From contig JANSWW010000004.1 in NCBI GenBank assembly GCA_024743275.1, positions 62,001-126,000 of the forward strand: a stretch of DNA of 64,000 nucleotides, written 5' to 3'. Position 1 is the stretch's first letter; every line of letters begins with the position of its first letter. A model generated the notes under the pieces. That model did no database searches. It saw only the letters and a program-made list of their open reading frames with translations, and was not told the DNA's origin. Origin of the DNA: Alphaproteobacteria bacterium (GTDB taxonomy: Bacteria; Pseudomonadota; Alphaproteobacteria; JANSWW01). The position numbers and the translations under genes were made by a program. This document shows, one piece after another, positions 26,886 through 34,737 of this stretch.

Positions 26886-27770
26886 TTAGAACTGATTGAT
26901 CGGCAGCTTGAAGAACAACCGGCCGTCCTTGTCCCGCGGCGGCATTTGTCCCGCCCGCATGTTGACCTGAAGCGAGGGCAGGATGAGCTGCGGCATCCCG
27001 AGCTGTTTGTCCCGTGCCTCCCGCATGGCCACGAACTCCTCGCGACTCTTGCCGCCGGCGAAGTGGATGTTCTTCTCCTTCTCCTCCGCGACCGTCGTCT
27101 CCCAGGCGATATCGCGGCCGCCCGGGCCGTAGTCATGGCAAATGAACAGCCGCATATCGTCGGGCAGGGCAAGAACCTTCTGGATCGAATCGTAGAGTTG
27201 ACCGGCATCGCCCCCCGGGAAATCGGCCCGCGCGGAGCCGCCGTCCGGCATGAACAGGGTATCGCCGACAAAGGCGGCGTTCCCGATGACATGGACCATA
27301 CAGGCCGGCGTATGCCCCGGCGTCGCCATGGCGAAGGCGGTCATGCCGCCGATCCGATAGCTGTCGCCGTCCTCGAACAGGCGGTCGAACTGGCTGCCGT
27401 CCCGCTCGAACTCTGTCCCCTCGTTGAAGACCTTGCCGAAAACGTCCTGCACGACGATGACCTTGGCGCCGATCCCGATCTTCCCGCCCAGCTTCTCTTG
27501 GATATAGGGCGCGGCGGAGAGATGGTCGGCATGGACATGGGTTTCGATCAGCCATTCCAGCGTCAGGCCGTTCGCCTCGATATGGGCGATCAGGGCGTCC
27601 GCGTGATCGGTGGTGATCCGGCCAGCCGCATAGTCGAGATCCAGGACCGAATCGATCACAGCGCAACTCGTCGAGTTCGGGTCCTTGACCACATAGCTGA
27701 TCGTGTTGGTGGCGGGGTCGAAGAACGCCTTCACCTCCGGCGTCACCGACATGTCGACGGGATAGTCCAT
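26886..27770 (-). CDS. Metallo-beta-lactamase-fold persulfide dioxygenase-like hydrolase
   Basis: A 294-residue protein with the HxHxDH metal motif (ETHVHADHLSAA, about residues 76-87), a further metal His in ATPGHTPACMVH and GDTLFMPDGGSAR. The last of these is typical of ETHE1/SdoA-like persulfide dioxygenases, which oxidise glutathione or protein persulfide to sulfite in the cytoplasm. GGKSREEFVAMREARD near the C-terminus also occurs in Blh-type members. The ATG at 27770 is preferred over GTG 27773 because GGAGG is 7 bases upstream. It overlaps the stop of the half-size transporter (TGATG). Confidence 0.85.
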   Translation of the reverse strand: MDYPVDMSVTPEVKAFFDPATNTISYVVKDPNSTSCAVIDSVLDLDYAAGRITTDHADALIAHIEANGLTLEWLIETHVHADHLSAAPYIQEKLGGKIGIGAKVIVVQDVFGKVFNEGTEFERDGSQFDRLFEDGDSYRIGGMTAFAMATPGHTPACMVHVIGNAAFVGDTLFMPDGGSARADFPGGDAGQLYDSIQKVLALPDDMRLFICHDYGPGGRDIAWETTVAEEKEKNIHFAGGKSREEFVAMREARDKQLGMPQLILPSLQVNMRAGQMPPRDKDGRLFFKLPINQF

Positions 27771-28222
27771 CACGCAGCCTCCTTAGGGTTCATGGGGGTG
27801 GGACGGGCGCCCGATATCTTGGAGATGGTTCGGGCGAGAATGATACCGCAGATCATCGCGGCGACGAACACGACGACCTCGACACGGCCGGTACCGAGGG
27901 CGGGCAGCGCCCCGCCGGGACAGAAGCCGGCGATGCCCCAGCCGAGGCCGAACAGCGCCGAGCCGCCGATCAGACGGACATCGAGATCGCGTTTGGTGGG
28001 AATCTGAAAGCGCGCATCGAACAGCGGGGCGGACCGACGGGTCACCAACGCGTAGCCCGGAACGGTGACGGCCAACGCGCCGCCCATCACGAAGATCAGG
28101 CTGGGGTCCCACGTCCCCGCGAAATCGAAGAAGTTCAGCACCTTCGCCGGATTGGCCATACCGCCGACGACGATGCCGAGGCCGAACAGAAGCCCGATCA
28201 GATAGACGATTATCAAGGGCAT
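27770..28222 (-). CDS. YeeE/YedE-type transporter half, DUF6691-like
   Basis: A 150-residue membrane protein with four hydrophobic segments. It carries the GWGIAGFCPGGALPALGTG motif with one cysteine; the first gene product of the pair carries the GCTSGHGVCG motif. The pair splits into two genes what TsuA-type thiosulfate transporters hold in one chain. It would form an inner-membrane channel for thiosulfate or another sulfur compound together with the neighbour at 28227. Its stop is fused with the start of the persulfide dioxygenase. Confidence 0.87.
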   Translation of the reverse strand: MPLIIVYLIGLLFGLGIVVGGMANPAKVLNFFDFAGTWDPSLIFVMGGALAVTVPGYALVTRRSAPLFDARFQIPTKRDLDVRLIGGSALFGLGWGIAGFCPGGALPALGTGRVEVVVFVAAMICGIILARTISKISGARPTPMNPKEAA

Positions 28223-28226
28223 GACG

Positions 28227-28658
28227 TTATCCTCCGATCACGTGGCGGACGACGAAGACCGTCGCGATGGTGACGACCATGAAGGTCATGGTGGCGACGA
28301 TGGAGCGCAGCGAGAACCGCGCCATCCCGCAGACGCCATGGCCGGAGGTACAACCGTTGGCCCAATTGACGCCCATGCCGACGATGATGCCGCCGAGCAC
28401 CAGGGCGATCAGGGGCACCGGCACCTGGATCGCGACCGCCTCGCCGAACAGCAGCAGGTAGACGATCGGCGCCGAAAGGACGCCGGCGAGAAAGGCGATC
28501 CGCCAGGACCTTTCGGCCCAGCCGTCGGCGAAGACGGCGCCCGTCAGAATGCCCGTCGCGCCGGCGATGCGGCCCTTGAGCGCCATGAGAAGAACGGCGG
28601 CGGTCCCAATCATGAGGCCGCCCGCCAGCGAGATCAGGGGAGTGAATTCGGTTTCCAT
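28227..28658 (-). CDS. YeeE/YedE-type transporter half with conserved cysteines
   Basis: A 143-residue membrane protein with four predicted membrane segments and the signature WANGCTSGHGVCGMAR (about 98-113), whose two cysteines relay sulfur through the membrane in the TsuA model. Upstream (same strand) is the periplasmic rhodanese, downstream after 4 bases is the second transporter half. Together they would import thiosulfate or sulfane sulfur. It is not full length because the family commonly exists as half-size pairs. Confidence 0.88.
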   Translation of the reverse strand: METEFTPLISLAGGLMIGTAAVLLMALKGRIAGATGILTGAVFADGWAERSWRIAFLAGVLSAPIVYLLLFGEAVAIQVPVPLIALVLGGIIVGMGVNWANGCTSGHGVCGMARFSLRSIVATMTFMVVTIATVFVVRHVIGG

Positions 28659-28687
28659 GGGGTGTTCAGATCCCTCTTCGATACGCG

Positions 28688-29296
28688 TCAGCCTTGATCC
28701 GGCCGGAAGTAGATTTTGTCCTTGTTGAGCTTATAGGACCAGGGAAGACCGCTGTTCTTCCAGCCGTTCTTCAACCGCCAGGGGCCTTTCGGATGATCCT
28801 TGACCGCCCCGCCCTCGAAGCCGTCGACGACCACATAGACCCTTTCCAGGCCGAGCGGCGCCAAGGCCTTGGCGGACGGCGCCCCGCGAGTCCCACCGGA
28901 CCGGCACATCACCATGACCGGAGTGTCCTTGCCGAGGCCGCGAGCCTCCATCGCCCGCCTGACCCCATCGACATAGTCGGGGTTCGGCTCCATCAGCAGA
29001 ACCGATTTCTTCGCGTTCCATTTACCCGGATTCGACAGCAGAAAGGGGACGTTCACATCAACCACGTCGGTGAAGCCGGTGAACATGATCTCCACCGGAT
29101 CGCGGACGTCGATGAACAGGACCTCGTCGCCCTCCAACTGCTTCATCTCATAGGCCTCGCTGGCTGTGAGATAGAGGCCCCAGGGGGTCTGCTTCTTGGG
29201 ATCCGAGGGTTCTTCCGCGGCGAGGGCCGGCTGCATGAGCGTCGCCATAAGGCCGGCGGCCACCGCCGAGATGATTTCGGTGCGGGAGAGTTTCAT
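28688..29296 (-). CDS. Periplasmic rhodanese-like sulfurtransferase
   Basis: A 202-residue protein with an N-terminal signal peptide (MKLSRTEIISAVAAGLMATLMQPALAA, written with the cleavage after ALA) and a rhodanese domain: VLFIDVRDPVEIMFTGF, and the active loop VMVMCRSGGTRG (C131-equivalent). It would move sulfane sulfur in the periplasm, from thiosulfate or polysulfide, and hand it to the half-size transporters next in the operon. The order and small gaps support an operon. Confidence 0.85.
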   Translation of the reverse strand: MKLSRTEIISAVAAGLMATLMQPALAAEEPSDPKKQTPWGLYLTASEAYEMKQLEGDEVLFIDVRDPVEIMFTGFTDVVDVNVPFLLSNPGKWNAKKSVLLMEPNPDYVDGVRRAMEARGLGKDTPVMVMCRSGGTRGAPSAKALAPLGLERVYVVVDGFEGGAVKDHPKGPWRLKNGWKNSGLPWSYKLNKDKIYFRPDQG

Positions 29297-29308
29297 TGGA
29301 CGGCCCTC

Positions 29309-29755
29309 CTAGAAGCTCATGATCCGGGTGTCGTCGGCCATCAGCCGGGCGGCCATCGCCGGCGGCTTGGCGACCCCGATACCGTCGAGCAGGGCGGAGG
29401 CGTCGGCACCCTTGTTCGGCAGATAGATGGCGCAAACCTCGACCTTGGTTCCGGTCATCTCCATGATCCGCATCATCAGGCTTTGCGGGCTCATGCCCTT
29501 GGGATTTTGCGGCGCGGTCGCCGAGGCGGGCGCGTCTTTGAGCGCGATGTCGCCCGCCGGCCCACAGAGCAGGATATGCCCCTGAACCCCGAGTTTGATG
29601 GACTGCATGGTCAGGACCATCGCCATCAACTGGGTCTGCGGGTCCGGGGAGGTCACCACCGTGACCAGCTTGTTCTCATCGTCGCTGGCGGCGGCGCCGG
29701 TCGCGAGCGACAGGGTCATCAGCGCCGCGGCGAATAGGGATTTGAGGGCTTTCAT
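29309..29755 (-). CDS. DsrE-like periplasmic protein
   Basis: A 148-residue protein with a short signal peptide (to about residue 23, SLATGAAAS) and a DsrE-like domain: LVTVVTSPDPQTQLMAMVLTMQS, LLCGPAGDIAL and VEVCAIYLPNKG. It keeps two cysteines (about 64 and 107) in the positions expected for a sulfur-relay protein. DsrE proteins move persulfide sulfur between partners. It lies 12 bases from the rhodanese start, between the rhodanese and the small membrane protein gene. Confidence 0.8.
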   Translation of the reverse strand: MKALKSLFAAALMTLSLATGAAASDDENKLVTVVTSPDPQTQLMAMVLTMQSIKLGVQGHILLCGPAGDIALKDAPASATAPQNPKGMSPQSLMMRIMEMTGTKVEVCAIYLPNKGADASALLDGIGVAKPPAMAARLMADDTRIMSF

Positions 29756-29768
29756 GGTCTCTCTCCGA

Positions 29769-29996
29769 TCAGGAAGTGGATTTCGGCATTTGGCAGGTCC
29801 GCACCCCGACCAGCCGGTAGGCCGGGCAGAAGCGGATGGCCGCCGTACCGATAAGAACGGCACCGACGATCAGCAGCACGGTCGTGCTCCAGACCGGCCA
29901 AGCCGGGTTGCCAAGACTGACGAGCCCGAAGGCGAGCGCCACGAGACCGAGCGCGAATCGCGCCAGCCGATCGATTTTTCCGATATTTGCGTTCAT
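29769..29996 (-). CDS. DUF2892 (YgaP membrane domain) small protein
   Basis: A 75-residue protein of the DUF2892 kind: MNANIGKIDRLARF, then two membrane helices (ALGLVALAFGLVSLG and TTVLLIVGAVLIGTAAI), and FCPAYRLVG, whose cysteine is conserved in this family. In YgaP the same unit anchors a rhodanese in the membrane; here it is a separate gene next to DsrE and rhodanese genes, so it may serve as their membrane anchor. It is the first gene of the minus-strand sulfur operon, after a 76-base spacer. Confidence 0.85.
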   Translation of the reverse strand: MNANIGKIDRLARFALGLVALAFGLVSLGNPAWPVWSTTVLLIVGAVLIGTAAIRFCPAYRLVGVRTCQMPKSTS

Positions 29997-30058
29997 GGGA
30001 TGACCTCCGCATCTTGAAGTCGATGAAGTGATTATCCCACCTCCCGCCGGGGCTGTCG

Positions 30059-30071
30059 GTGACAATGTCAC
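30059..30071. promoter_or_regulatory. 13-base palindrome at the head of the sulfur operon
   Basis: GTGACA-A-TGTCAC is a perfect inverted repeat around one base. It lies 1 base after the stop codon of the Crp/Fnr gene and 62 bases before the start of the DUF2892 gene on the same strand. Crp/Fnr sites are palindromes of similar sequence (TGAC...GTCA), but the usual centre spacing is 4 bases (here 3), so assignment to the neighbouring regulator is inference. Confidence 0.45.
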
Positions 30072-30072
30072 G

Positions 30073-30729
30073 TTAGAGCCGGGAAAATGCCTCCAGGCCG
30101 TCCCGGTCCGTCACCTCGATGCTGCCGCGATGGAGCGCGATCCACCCCCGGCGCTGGAATTCCTGGAGCTGGCGGGAAACCACCTCCCGCGCCGTGCCGA
30201 GTTCACTGGCCAGTTCGCCATGGGTCTTCTTCACCGTGGCGGCCGCCCCCGTCATCTCGGACAGCTTCTTCGCCAGGCGCAGATCGACCCGCTTGAAGGC
30301 GACCTCCTCGATCACCGTGAACAAATCGGTGATCCGGCGGGAATAGGCCTGGAAGACGAAGCGCCGGAAATCGGACGACCCGGCCATCATCTCCTCGAAC
30401 ACAGCCTTCGGAATGGCCACCGCCTGGACATCGGTCTCCGCCACGCCCTCGGCTTGATAATCCTCATAGGCGAGCAGGCAGGCGGTGGTCAGCACACAGC
30501 TCTCCAGGGCATGGACACGGTAGAGAATGATCTCGCGACCAGTTTCGGAGACCTGTTGCACGCGCACCACGCCGTCGAGCAGCAGAAGCAGGTTCTCCGG
30601 CGCCTTGCCGGGACCGAAGATCACGGTCCCCTTCGGCACCCGCACCACCCTGCTGTCGGAAACCAGTCGGCCGCGGAGTTCCTCCGGCAGCCGCGCCAGA
30701 CCTTTGAACTGATCGATCCAGGATGCCAT
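30073..30729 (-). CDS. Crp/Fnr-family transcriptional regulator
   Basis: A 218-residue regulator. N-terminal cyclic-nucleotide-binding-type domain (VPKGTVIFGPGKAPENLLLLLDGVVRV, GREIILYRV) and C-terminal helix-turn-helix with THGELASELGTAREVVSRQL. It lacks the FNR N-terminal cysteine cluster, so it does not bind a 4Fe-4S cluster in that way, but has one adjacent cysteine region (ESCVLTTACLLAYEDY) that could sense redox or sulfur species. It precedes the sulfur operon on the same strand, with a palindrome between, and probably controls it. The ATG at 30729 is preferred because the upstream stretch is not conserved. Confidence 0.88.
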   Translation of the reverse strand: MASWIDQFKGLARLPEELRGRLVSDSRVVRVPKGTVIFGPGKAPENLLLLLDGVVRVQQVSETGREIILYRVHALESCVLTTACLLAYEDYQAEGVAETDVQAVAIPKAVFEEMMAGSSDFRRFVFQAYSRRITDLFTVIEEVAFKRVDLRLAKKLSEMTGAAATVKKTHGELASELGTAREVVSRQLQEFQRRGWIALHRGSIEVTDRDGLEAFSRL

Positions 30730-30752
30730 CGCGGGTTCTCTCCTTCGGGGCG

Positions 30753-31691
30753 TTATCCGTCTTCGCGTAGGGACTTTGTGTTCTTGAGCATCGCGAGGAT
30801 GAGGGCGTCCCGCTCCGCCATAAGCGCCTCCATCGAGCGGTCGCCCTGCGCCTCGGCCACGCCTTTGGCCAGTGTGGCGACCGTCTCGCCGTCCAGAGGC
30901 AGGTCCCGCATGCTCGCCCACCAGCTATGAAAGGCCGGGGAGAGCCGCTCGCAAAACACCTCGAGCCCCTTATCGCCGGCGCCGAGATGGAACAGCATAT
31001 GCGGTCCCATCGCCGCCCAGCGCAGGCCCGGTCCGGCCCAGATGGCCTTGTCCAGATCCTCGACGCTGGCCACGCCCTGGCGGACGAGGTCGATCGCCTC
31101 GCGCCACAACGCGGCCTGAAGACGGTTTGCGACATGGCCGGGCACTTCCTTGTTGAGGCGGATCGTGACCTTGCCACAGGCCGCATAAAGGGCCTCGGCT
31201 TTCTCCAGCACATCGGGCGCGGTCCGCTCGTTGGCCAGCAGCTCGACCAGCGGAATGAGATGGGGCGGGTTGAACGGATGGCCGATCAGCAGCCGCGACG
31301 GATCCTTCCAACCCGCCTGCAGGTCGCTCAGCATCAACCCCGAGGTCGAGGAGGAAAACACCGCCTCCGGCCCCACTTCCGGCTCGACCTCGGCATAGAG
31401 CGCTTGTTTGATCTCAAGCCGTTCGGGCACGCTTTCCTGAATGAAATAGGCGCCCCGCACGGCTTCCGCCGCCGAGCCCGCGAAGCGCATCGGCGCCGGC
31501 TCGGCCGCGCGGGGCAGCCCGAGGTCGATCAACGTCTCCCGTGCCCGCGCCGAATAGGCACGCATGTCGGCCTCGGCATCGCCGGCGGGATCGTAGGCGA
31601 CGACGGGATGTCCCGCCGCGGTGAAAAGGCTCGCCCAGCTCGCCCCGATCACGCCTCCGCCGACAACCGCGATATGGCCCTGCCCTGTCAT
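30753..31691 (-). CDS. 3-hydroxyacyl-CoA dehydrogenase family, L-carnitine dehydrogenase-like
   Basis: A 312-residue NAD-dependent dehydrogenase. Rossmann loop VVGGGVIGASWASLF (about 9-23). SSTSGLMLSDL and GHPFNPPHLIPLVEL (catalytic His in GHPFNPP) match the 3-hydroxyacyl-CoA dehydrogenase fold, and GHVANRLQAALWREA belongs to the substrate domain. The WASMRDLPLDGET part and the length (about 310) fit stand-alone carnitine 3-dehydrogenase-type enzymes better than full beta-oxidation subunits. It lies 23 bases upstream of the Crp/Fnr gene; cotranscription is possible. Substrate is uncertain. Confidence 0.82.
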   Translation of the reverse strand: MTGQGHIAVVGGGVIGASWASLFTAAGHPVVAYDPAGDAEADMRAYSARARETLIDLGLPRAAEPAPMRFAGSAAEAVRGAYFIQESVPERLEIKQALYAEVEPEVGPEAVFSSSTSGLMLSDLQAGWKDPSRLLIGHPFNPPHLIPLVELLANERTAPDVLEKAEALYAACGKVTIRLNKEVPGHVANRLQAALWREAIDLVRQGVASVEDLDKAIWAGPGLRWAAMGPHMLFHLGAGDKGLEVFCERLSPAFHSWWASMRDLPLDGETVATLAKGVAEAQGDRSMEALMAERDALILAMLKNTKSLREDG

Positions 31692-31868
31692 GTCTCACGC
31701 CTCCCTGCGTTCTGCGTTTTGCGGCAGTCTAGCCGGGAAAGGGCGCGGCTCCATGCCCGTTCGCGACATTGGAGGGCTGTCTCGACACCGCGTTTCCGCC
31801 CTTGACCTTCCAGCCGGTGGAGGCCGGACACTCGCTGCTTCATCGGTTTGTTTCGGAAAGCGATTGGC

Positions 31869-32339
31869 ATGGACTGGCAACGGATGGCGATCGGGGTGGG
31901 CGCGCTTGGCCTCGCGGCGGGCGCCTTTCTCCTGTGGCCCGGCGAGGAGCGCGGCACACCGGTCCCAGAAGCGGTCGCCCCGCTGACGTTGACCCAGGGC
32001 AAGACGGTCTATCTGGCGGAATGCGCCGCCTGTCATGGCGCCGATCTGGAGGGCGAGCCCAACTGGCGGCAACGGAACGCCGACGGGTCGATGCCCGCGC
32101 CGCCCCATGACGATCGCGGCCACACCTGGCATCACCCGGACGGCTTTCTCTTCGCCTATACGAAATGGGGCGGTCAGGCGGTGATGACCCAAATGGGCGT
32201 CGAGGGCGTGAGCGCCATGCCCGCCTTTGGCGACCGGCTGAGCGATGCGGAGATCGCGGCGGTGCTCGCCTATATCAAGTCGACCTGGTCGCCCCGATCC
32301 AAGGCCTATCAACAAGCGCTTACCGAACAGGAAGGGTAA
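31869..32339 (+). CDS. Membrane-anchored monohaem cytochrome c
   Basis: A 156-residue class I cytochrome. An N-terminal hydrophobic stretch (MAIGVGALGLAAGAFLLW, about 6-23) may act as an uncleaved anchor. Haem attachment is CAACH (about residues 49-53) and the likely axial methionine lies in VSAMPAFGDRLSD. The ATG at 31869 has GGAAAG at the right distance; an in-frame TTG 21 bases upstream is less likely. It sits next to the Sox cluster, facing soxD, and might accept electrons from sulfur oxidation; this is inference from position. Confidence 0.82.
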   Translation: MDWQRMAIGVGALGLAAGAFLLWPGEERGTPVPEAVAPLTLTQGKTVYLAECAACHGADLEGEPNWRQRNADGSMPAPPHDDRGHTWHHPDGFLFAYTKWGGQAVMTQMGVEGVSAMPAFGDRLSDAEIAAVLAYIKSTWSPRSKAYQQALTEQEG

Positions 32340-32352
32340 CGCTTAAAGTGAA

Positions 32353-32374
32353 AAAGGGGCCCGAAGGCCCCTTT
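32353..32374. terminator. Bidirectional rho-independent terminator (cytochrome c / soxD)
   Basis: A perfect 9-base stem AAAGGGGCC / GGCCCCTTT closes a CGAA tetraloop between the convergent cytochrome gene (stop 32339) and soxD (stop 32381). On the minus strand the stem is followed by a run of five T; on the plus strand by TTT within the arm. This is the clearest terminator of the Sox operon. Confidence 0.88.
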
Positions 32375-32380
32375 CCCGGA

Positions 32381-33454
32381 TCAGCCGCCATTCGCTTTGA
32401 TATAGGCGATGAGGGCGTCGATATCCTTTTCCTTCTTGACCCCACGGAAGGCCATTTTCGTTTTCGGCACGACCTTTTTCGGGGCCGCCAGGAACGCCGC
32501 CATGGTGGCGTCGTCCCAGACCTTGCCGCCTTCGCCGGCGGCCGTCATGGCTTTGGAATACCTGAACCCGTCGAGCCCGCCGGCCGGACGCCCGAAGACG
32601 GCGTTCAGATGGGGGCCGACACGGTTCTTTGCGCCGTCCCCCACCTGGTGGCAAGCCTTGCACTGGCGGAACGCTTTCTCGCCCGCCTCCACAAGGGCAG
32701 GGTCCAATTCGGCGACGGCCGCCACGGCGACCGGTTCGGCCGCGGGGGCGGGTTCCGCCTTGGCTTCAGCGGCCTTGGGTTCTTCAGCGGCGGCGCCCTT
32801 GGCCTCCTTCGCCTTACGGGCCGCGGCATCCTCCGGGGTCACGTCGAGGACGGCCGCCCGGGCGACGATCTCGACGCTATCCTTGCAATTGGTCATGCAC
32901 CGCTCGCGGTTCGACCAGACCGGGGACTCTTCCCGGTCGTCCATATAGAACGCGTCCTGGTTGGGCAGCGTGACCTCTGCGAAGTTCTCCTTCGAGAGCT
33001 CGAAGTCGTCGTCGACCAGATCGTTGAGATAGAGGATATAGGCGGTGATCGAATAGACCTCGTCGTCGGTCAGCGACTGGGCGTCGCCGAAGGGCATGGC
33101 GCGGTGGACATAGTCCCACACCGTCGAGAGATAGGGCCAGTAGGAGCCCACGGTCTTCACCGGCCGGTCGGAGGTCAGGGTGTCATAGCCCCCGGCTAGC
33201 ACCGGCCAGCGACCGACCGCCTCGCCGAAATCGCCATGGCACACGGCGCATTTCTCGAAATAAACCTCTTCCCCGTCGAAAACGCTGCCGGATCCTTCGG
33301 GAAGCCCCGCCCCGTCGGGCCGGACATCGATATCCCAGGCCGCCACTTCGGCGTCGGTGGCGGCCCGACCGAGGCCGAACCCGCCATCGGCCAGGACCGG
33401 CTGGGCGGCGAGCAGGGCCGCGGACAGAAGACCGAGCTTAAGAGACTTCAACAT
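32381..33454 (-). CDS. soxD: SoxD, dihaem cytochrome c of sulfane dehydrogenase
   Basis: A 357-residue periplasmic cytochrome with signal peptide (to about residue 23, QPVLA). Two haem sites: CAVCH at 69-73 and CKACH at 265-269, separated by a long Ala/Lys/Pro/Glu-rich linker (about 208-248). With SoxC it forms the sulfane dehydrogenase that oxidises SoxY-bound sulfane sulfur, releasing six electrons. The ATG at 33454 follows GGGAGG and is preferred over an ATG at 33469 lying in that site. It overlaps the soxC stop by 17 bases and ends before a strong terminator, so it is the last gene of the operon. Confidence 0.93.
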   Translation of the reverse strand: MLKSLKLGLLSAALLAAQPVLADGGFGLGRAATDAEVAAWDIDVRPDGAGLPEGSGSVFDGEEVYFEKCAVCHGDFGEAVGRWPVLAGGYDTLTSDRPVKTVGSYWPYLSTVWDYVHRAMPFGDAQSLTDDEVYSITAYILYLNDLVDDDFELSKENFAEVTLPNQDAFYMDDREESPVWSNRERCMTNCKDSVEIVARAAVLDVTPEDAAARKAKEAKGAAAEEPKAAEAKAEPAPAAEPVAVAAVAELDPALVEAGEKAFRQCKACHQVGDGAKNRVGPHLNAVFGRPAGGLDGFRYSKAMTAAGEGGKVWDDATMAAFLAAPKKVVPKTKMAFRGVKKEKDIDALIAYIKANGG

Positions 33455-34703
33455 TCTCAGCCTCCCCATTGGCGTTCACATACCAAGTCTGAATGCCGTT
33501 GTTGTGATAGATCGAGTTTTCGCCCCGGACCGCTCGGAGTGCGTCCTTGGTCGGCTGGATATAGCCGGTCGAATCGACGGCGCGGGACTGCAGCAGCAGC
33601 GGTTTCCCGTCCCAGTCGAACTCGTAATAGAAGCGGTGCATGGACTTATCGAGGGACGGTCCGTCGATCCGGGCGGCATGCCAGTTCTTGCCGCCGTCGA
33701 TGGTGACGTCGACATGGGTGATGGTGCCGCGACCGGACCACGCCACGCCGGAGAGGATGGTGTGGCCCTTGCCATGCGGGATCGGGGCCTGCGGGCTCGG
33801 ATTGGTGATCACCGACTTGGCGTCCATTTCCCAGGTGAAGCGCCGCGCCTTCCCGTTCTCCATGAGATCGGTGTATTTCGAGGTCTCTTCCCGGTGATGC
33901 CAGGGCTCGTCGCCGACTTCGATCCGGCGCAGCCATTTGACCCACATATTGCCTTCCCAGCCGGGCACGACCAGACGGGCGGGATAGCCCTGCTCCGGGC
34001 GCAGCGCCTCGCCGTTCATCATGAAGGCGACGATACAGTCGTCCAGCGCCTTGAAGACCGGGATCGAGCGGGTCATCGCCGAGGCGTCGGCGCCTTCCGG
34101 CATGATCCACTTGGCGTTGGTCTTGAGGCCAGCCTCCTCCAACAGGTATTTCAGCGGCACGCCCGTATACATCACATTGTGGATCATGCCGTGGGTGTAC
34201 TGGCAGCCATTGAGCTGCGAGCCACGCCATTCCATGCCGCTGTTGGCGGCACATTCCAGGAAGAACATCTTGTTGACGCGCGGATAGCGCTTCAGATCCT
34301 CCATGGTGAAGACCAGCGGCTTGTCGACCAGGCCGTTGATCATCAGGCGGAATTTCGACGGTTCGACCTCGGCGATGCCGGCATGGTGCCGTTCGAAGCA
34401 AAGACCGTTCGGCGTGATGATCCCGTCGAGCTCATGCAGCGGCGTGAAGTTGACACTGCTCACCGGGTCGGCGGTCAACCATTCCACACTGCGCCGGACC
34501 ACATGCTTTTCATGGGGCGACGGGTAGCCATAGGGCCGCGCATCGACGCCTTCGCCGAGTTGTTGCGCCCACGGTTGGATATCGAGGATCGCGGGATCGC
34601 CTTCGGCCGCCGCGGCCCCGGTCGCCCGGCCCGCCAGCAGCGCGCCGCCGGCAAGGGCGGTGCCTTTCAGGAAATTCCGTCGGTTCTGTTTCAGGTCAGC
34701 CAT
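33438..34703 (-). CDS. soxC: SoxC, molybdoenzyme subunit of sulfane dehydrogenase
   Basis: A 421-residue sulfite-oxidase-fold protein. A twin-arginine signal (QNRRNFLKGTALAGGALL, about 7-24) sends the folded, cofactor-loaded protein to the periplasm. The molybdenum ligand Cys is C151 in FFLECAANSGMEWRG, and the C-terminal dimerisation domain (THVDVTIDGGKNW) is present. SoxCD oxidises the persulfide on SoxY; presence of this gene predicts complete oxidation of thiosulfate to sulfate without sulfur globules. Preceded by soxB (34 bases) and overlapping soxD. Confidence 0.95.
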   Translation of the reverse strand: MADLKQNRRNFLKGTALAGGALLAGRATGAAAAEGDPAILDIQPWAQQLGEGVDARPYGYPSPHEKHVVRRSVEWLTADPVSSVNFTPLHELDGIITPNGLCFERHHAGIAEVEPSKFRLMINGLVDKPLVFTMEDLKRYPRVNKMFFLECAANSGMEWRGSQLNGCQYTHGMIHNVMYTGVPLKYLLEEAGLKTNAKWIMPEGADASAMTRSIPVFKALDDCIVAFMMNGEALRPEQGYPARLVVPGWEGNMWVKWLRRIEVGDEPWHHREETSKYTDLMENGKARRFTWEMDAKSVITNPSPQAPIPHGKGHTILSGVAWSGRGTITHVDVTIDGGKNWHAARIDGPSLDKSMHRFYYEFDWDGKPLLLQSRAVDSTGYIQPTKDALRAVRGENSIYHNNGIQTWYVNANGEAENVEVS

Positions 34704-34737
34704 CTTCTTTCTCCACCTTATCGGTGCGCGCGCGCCA

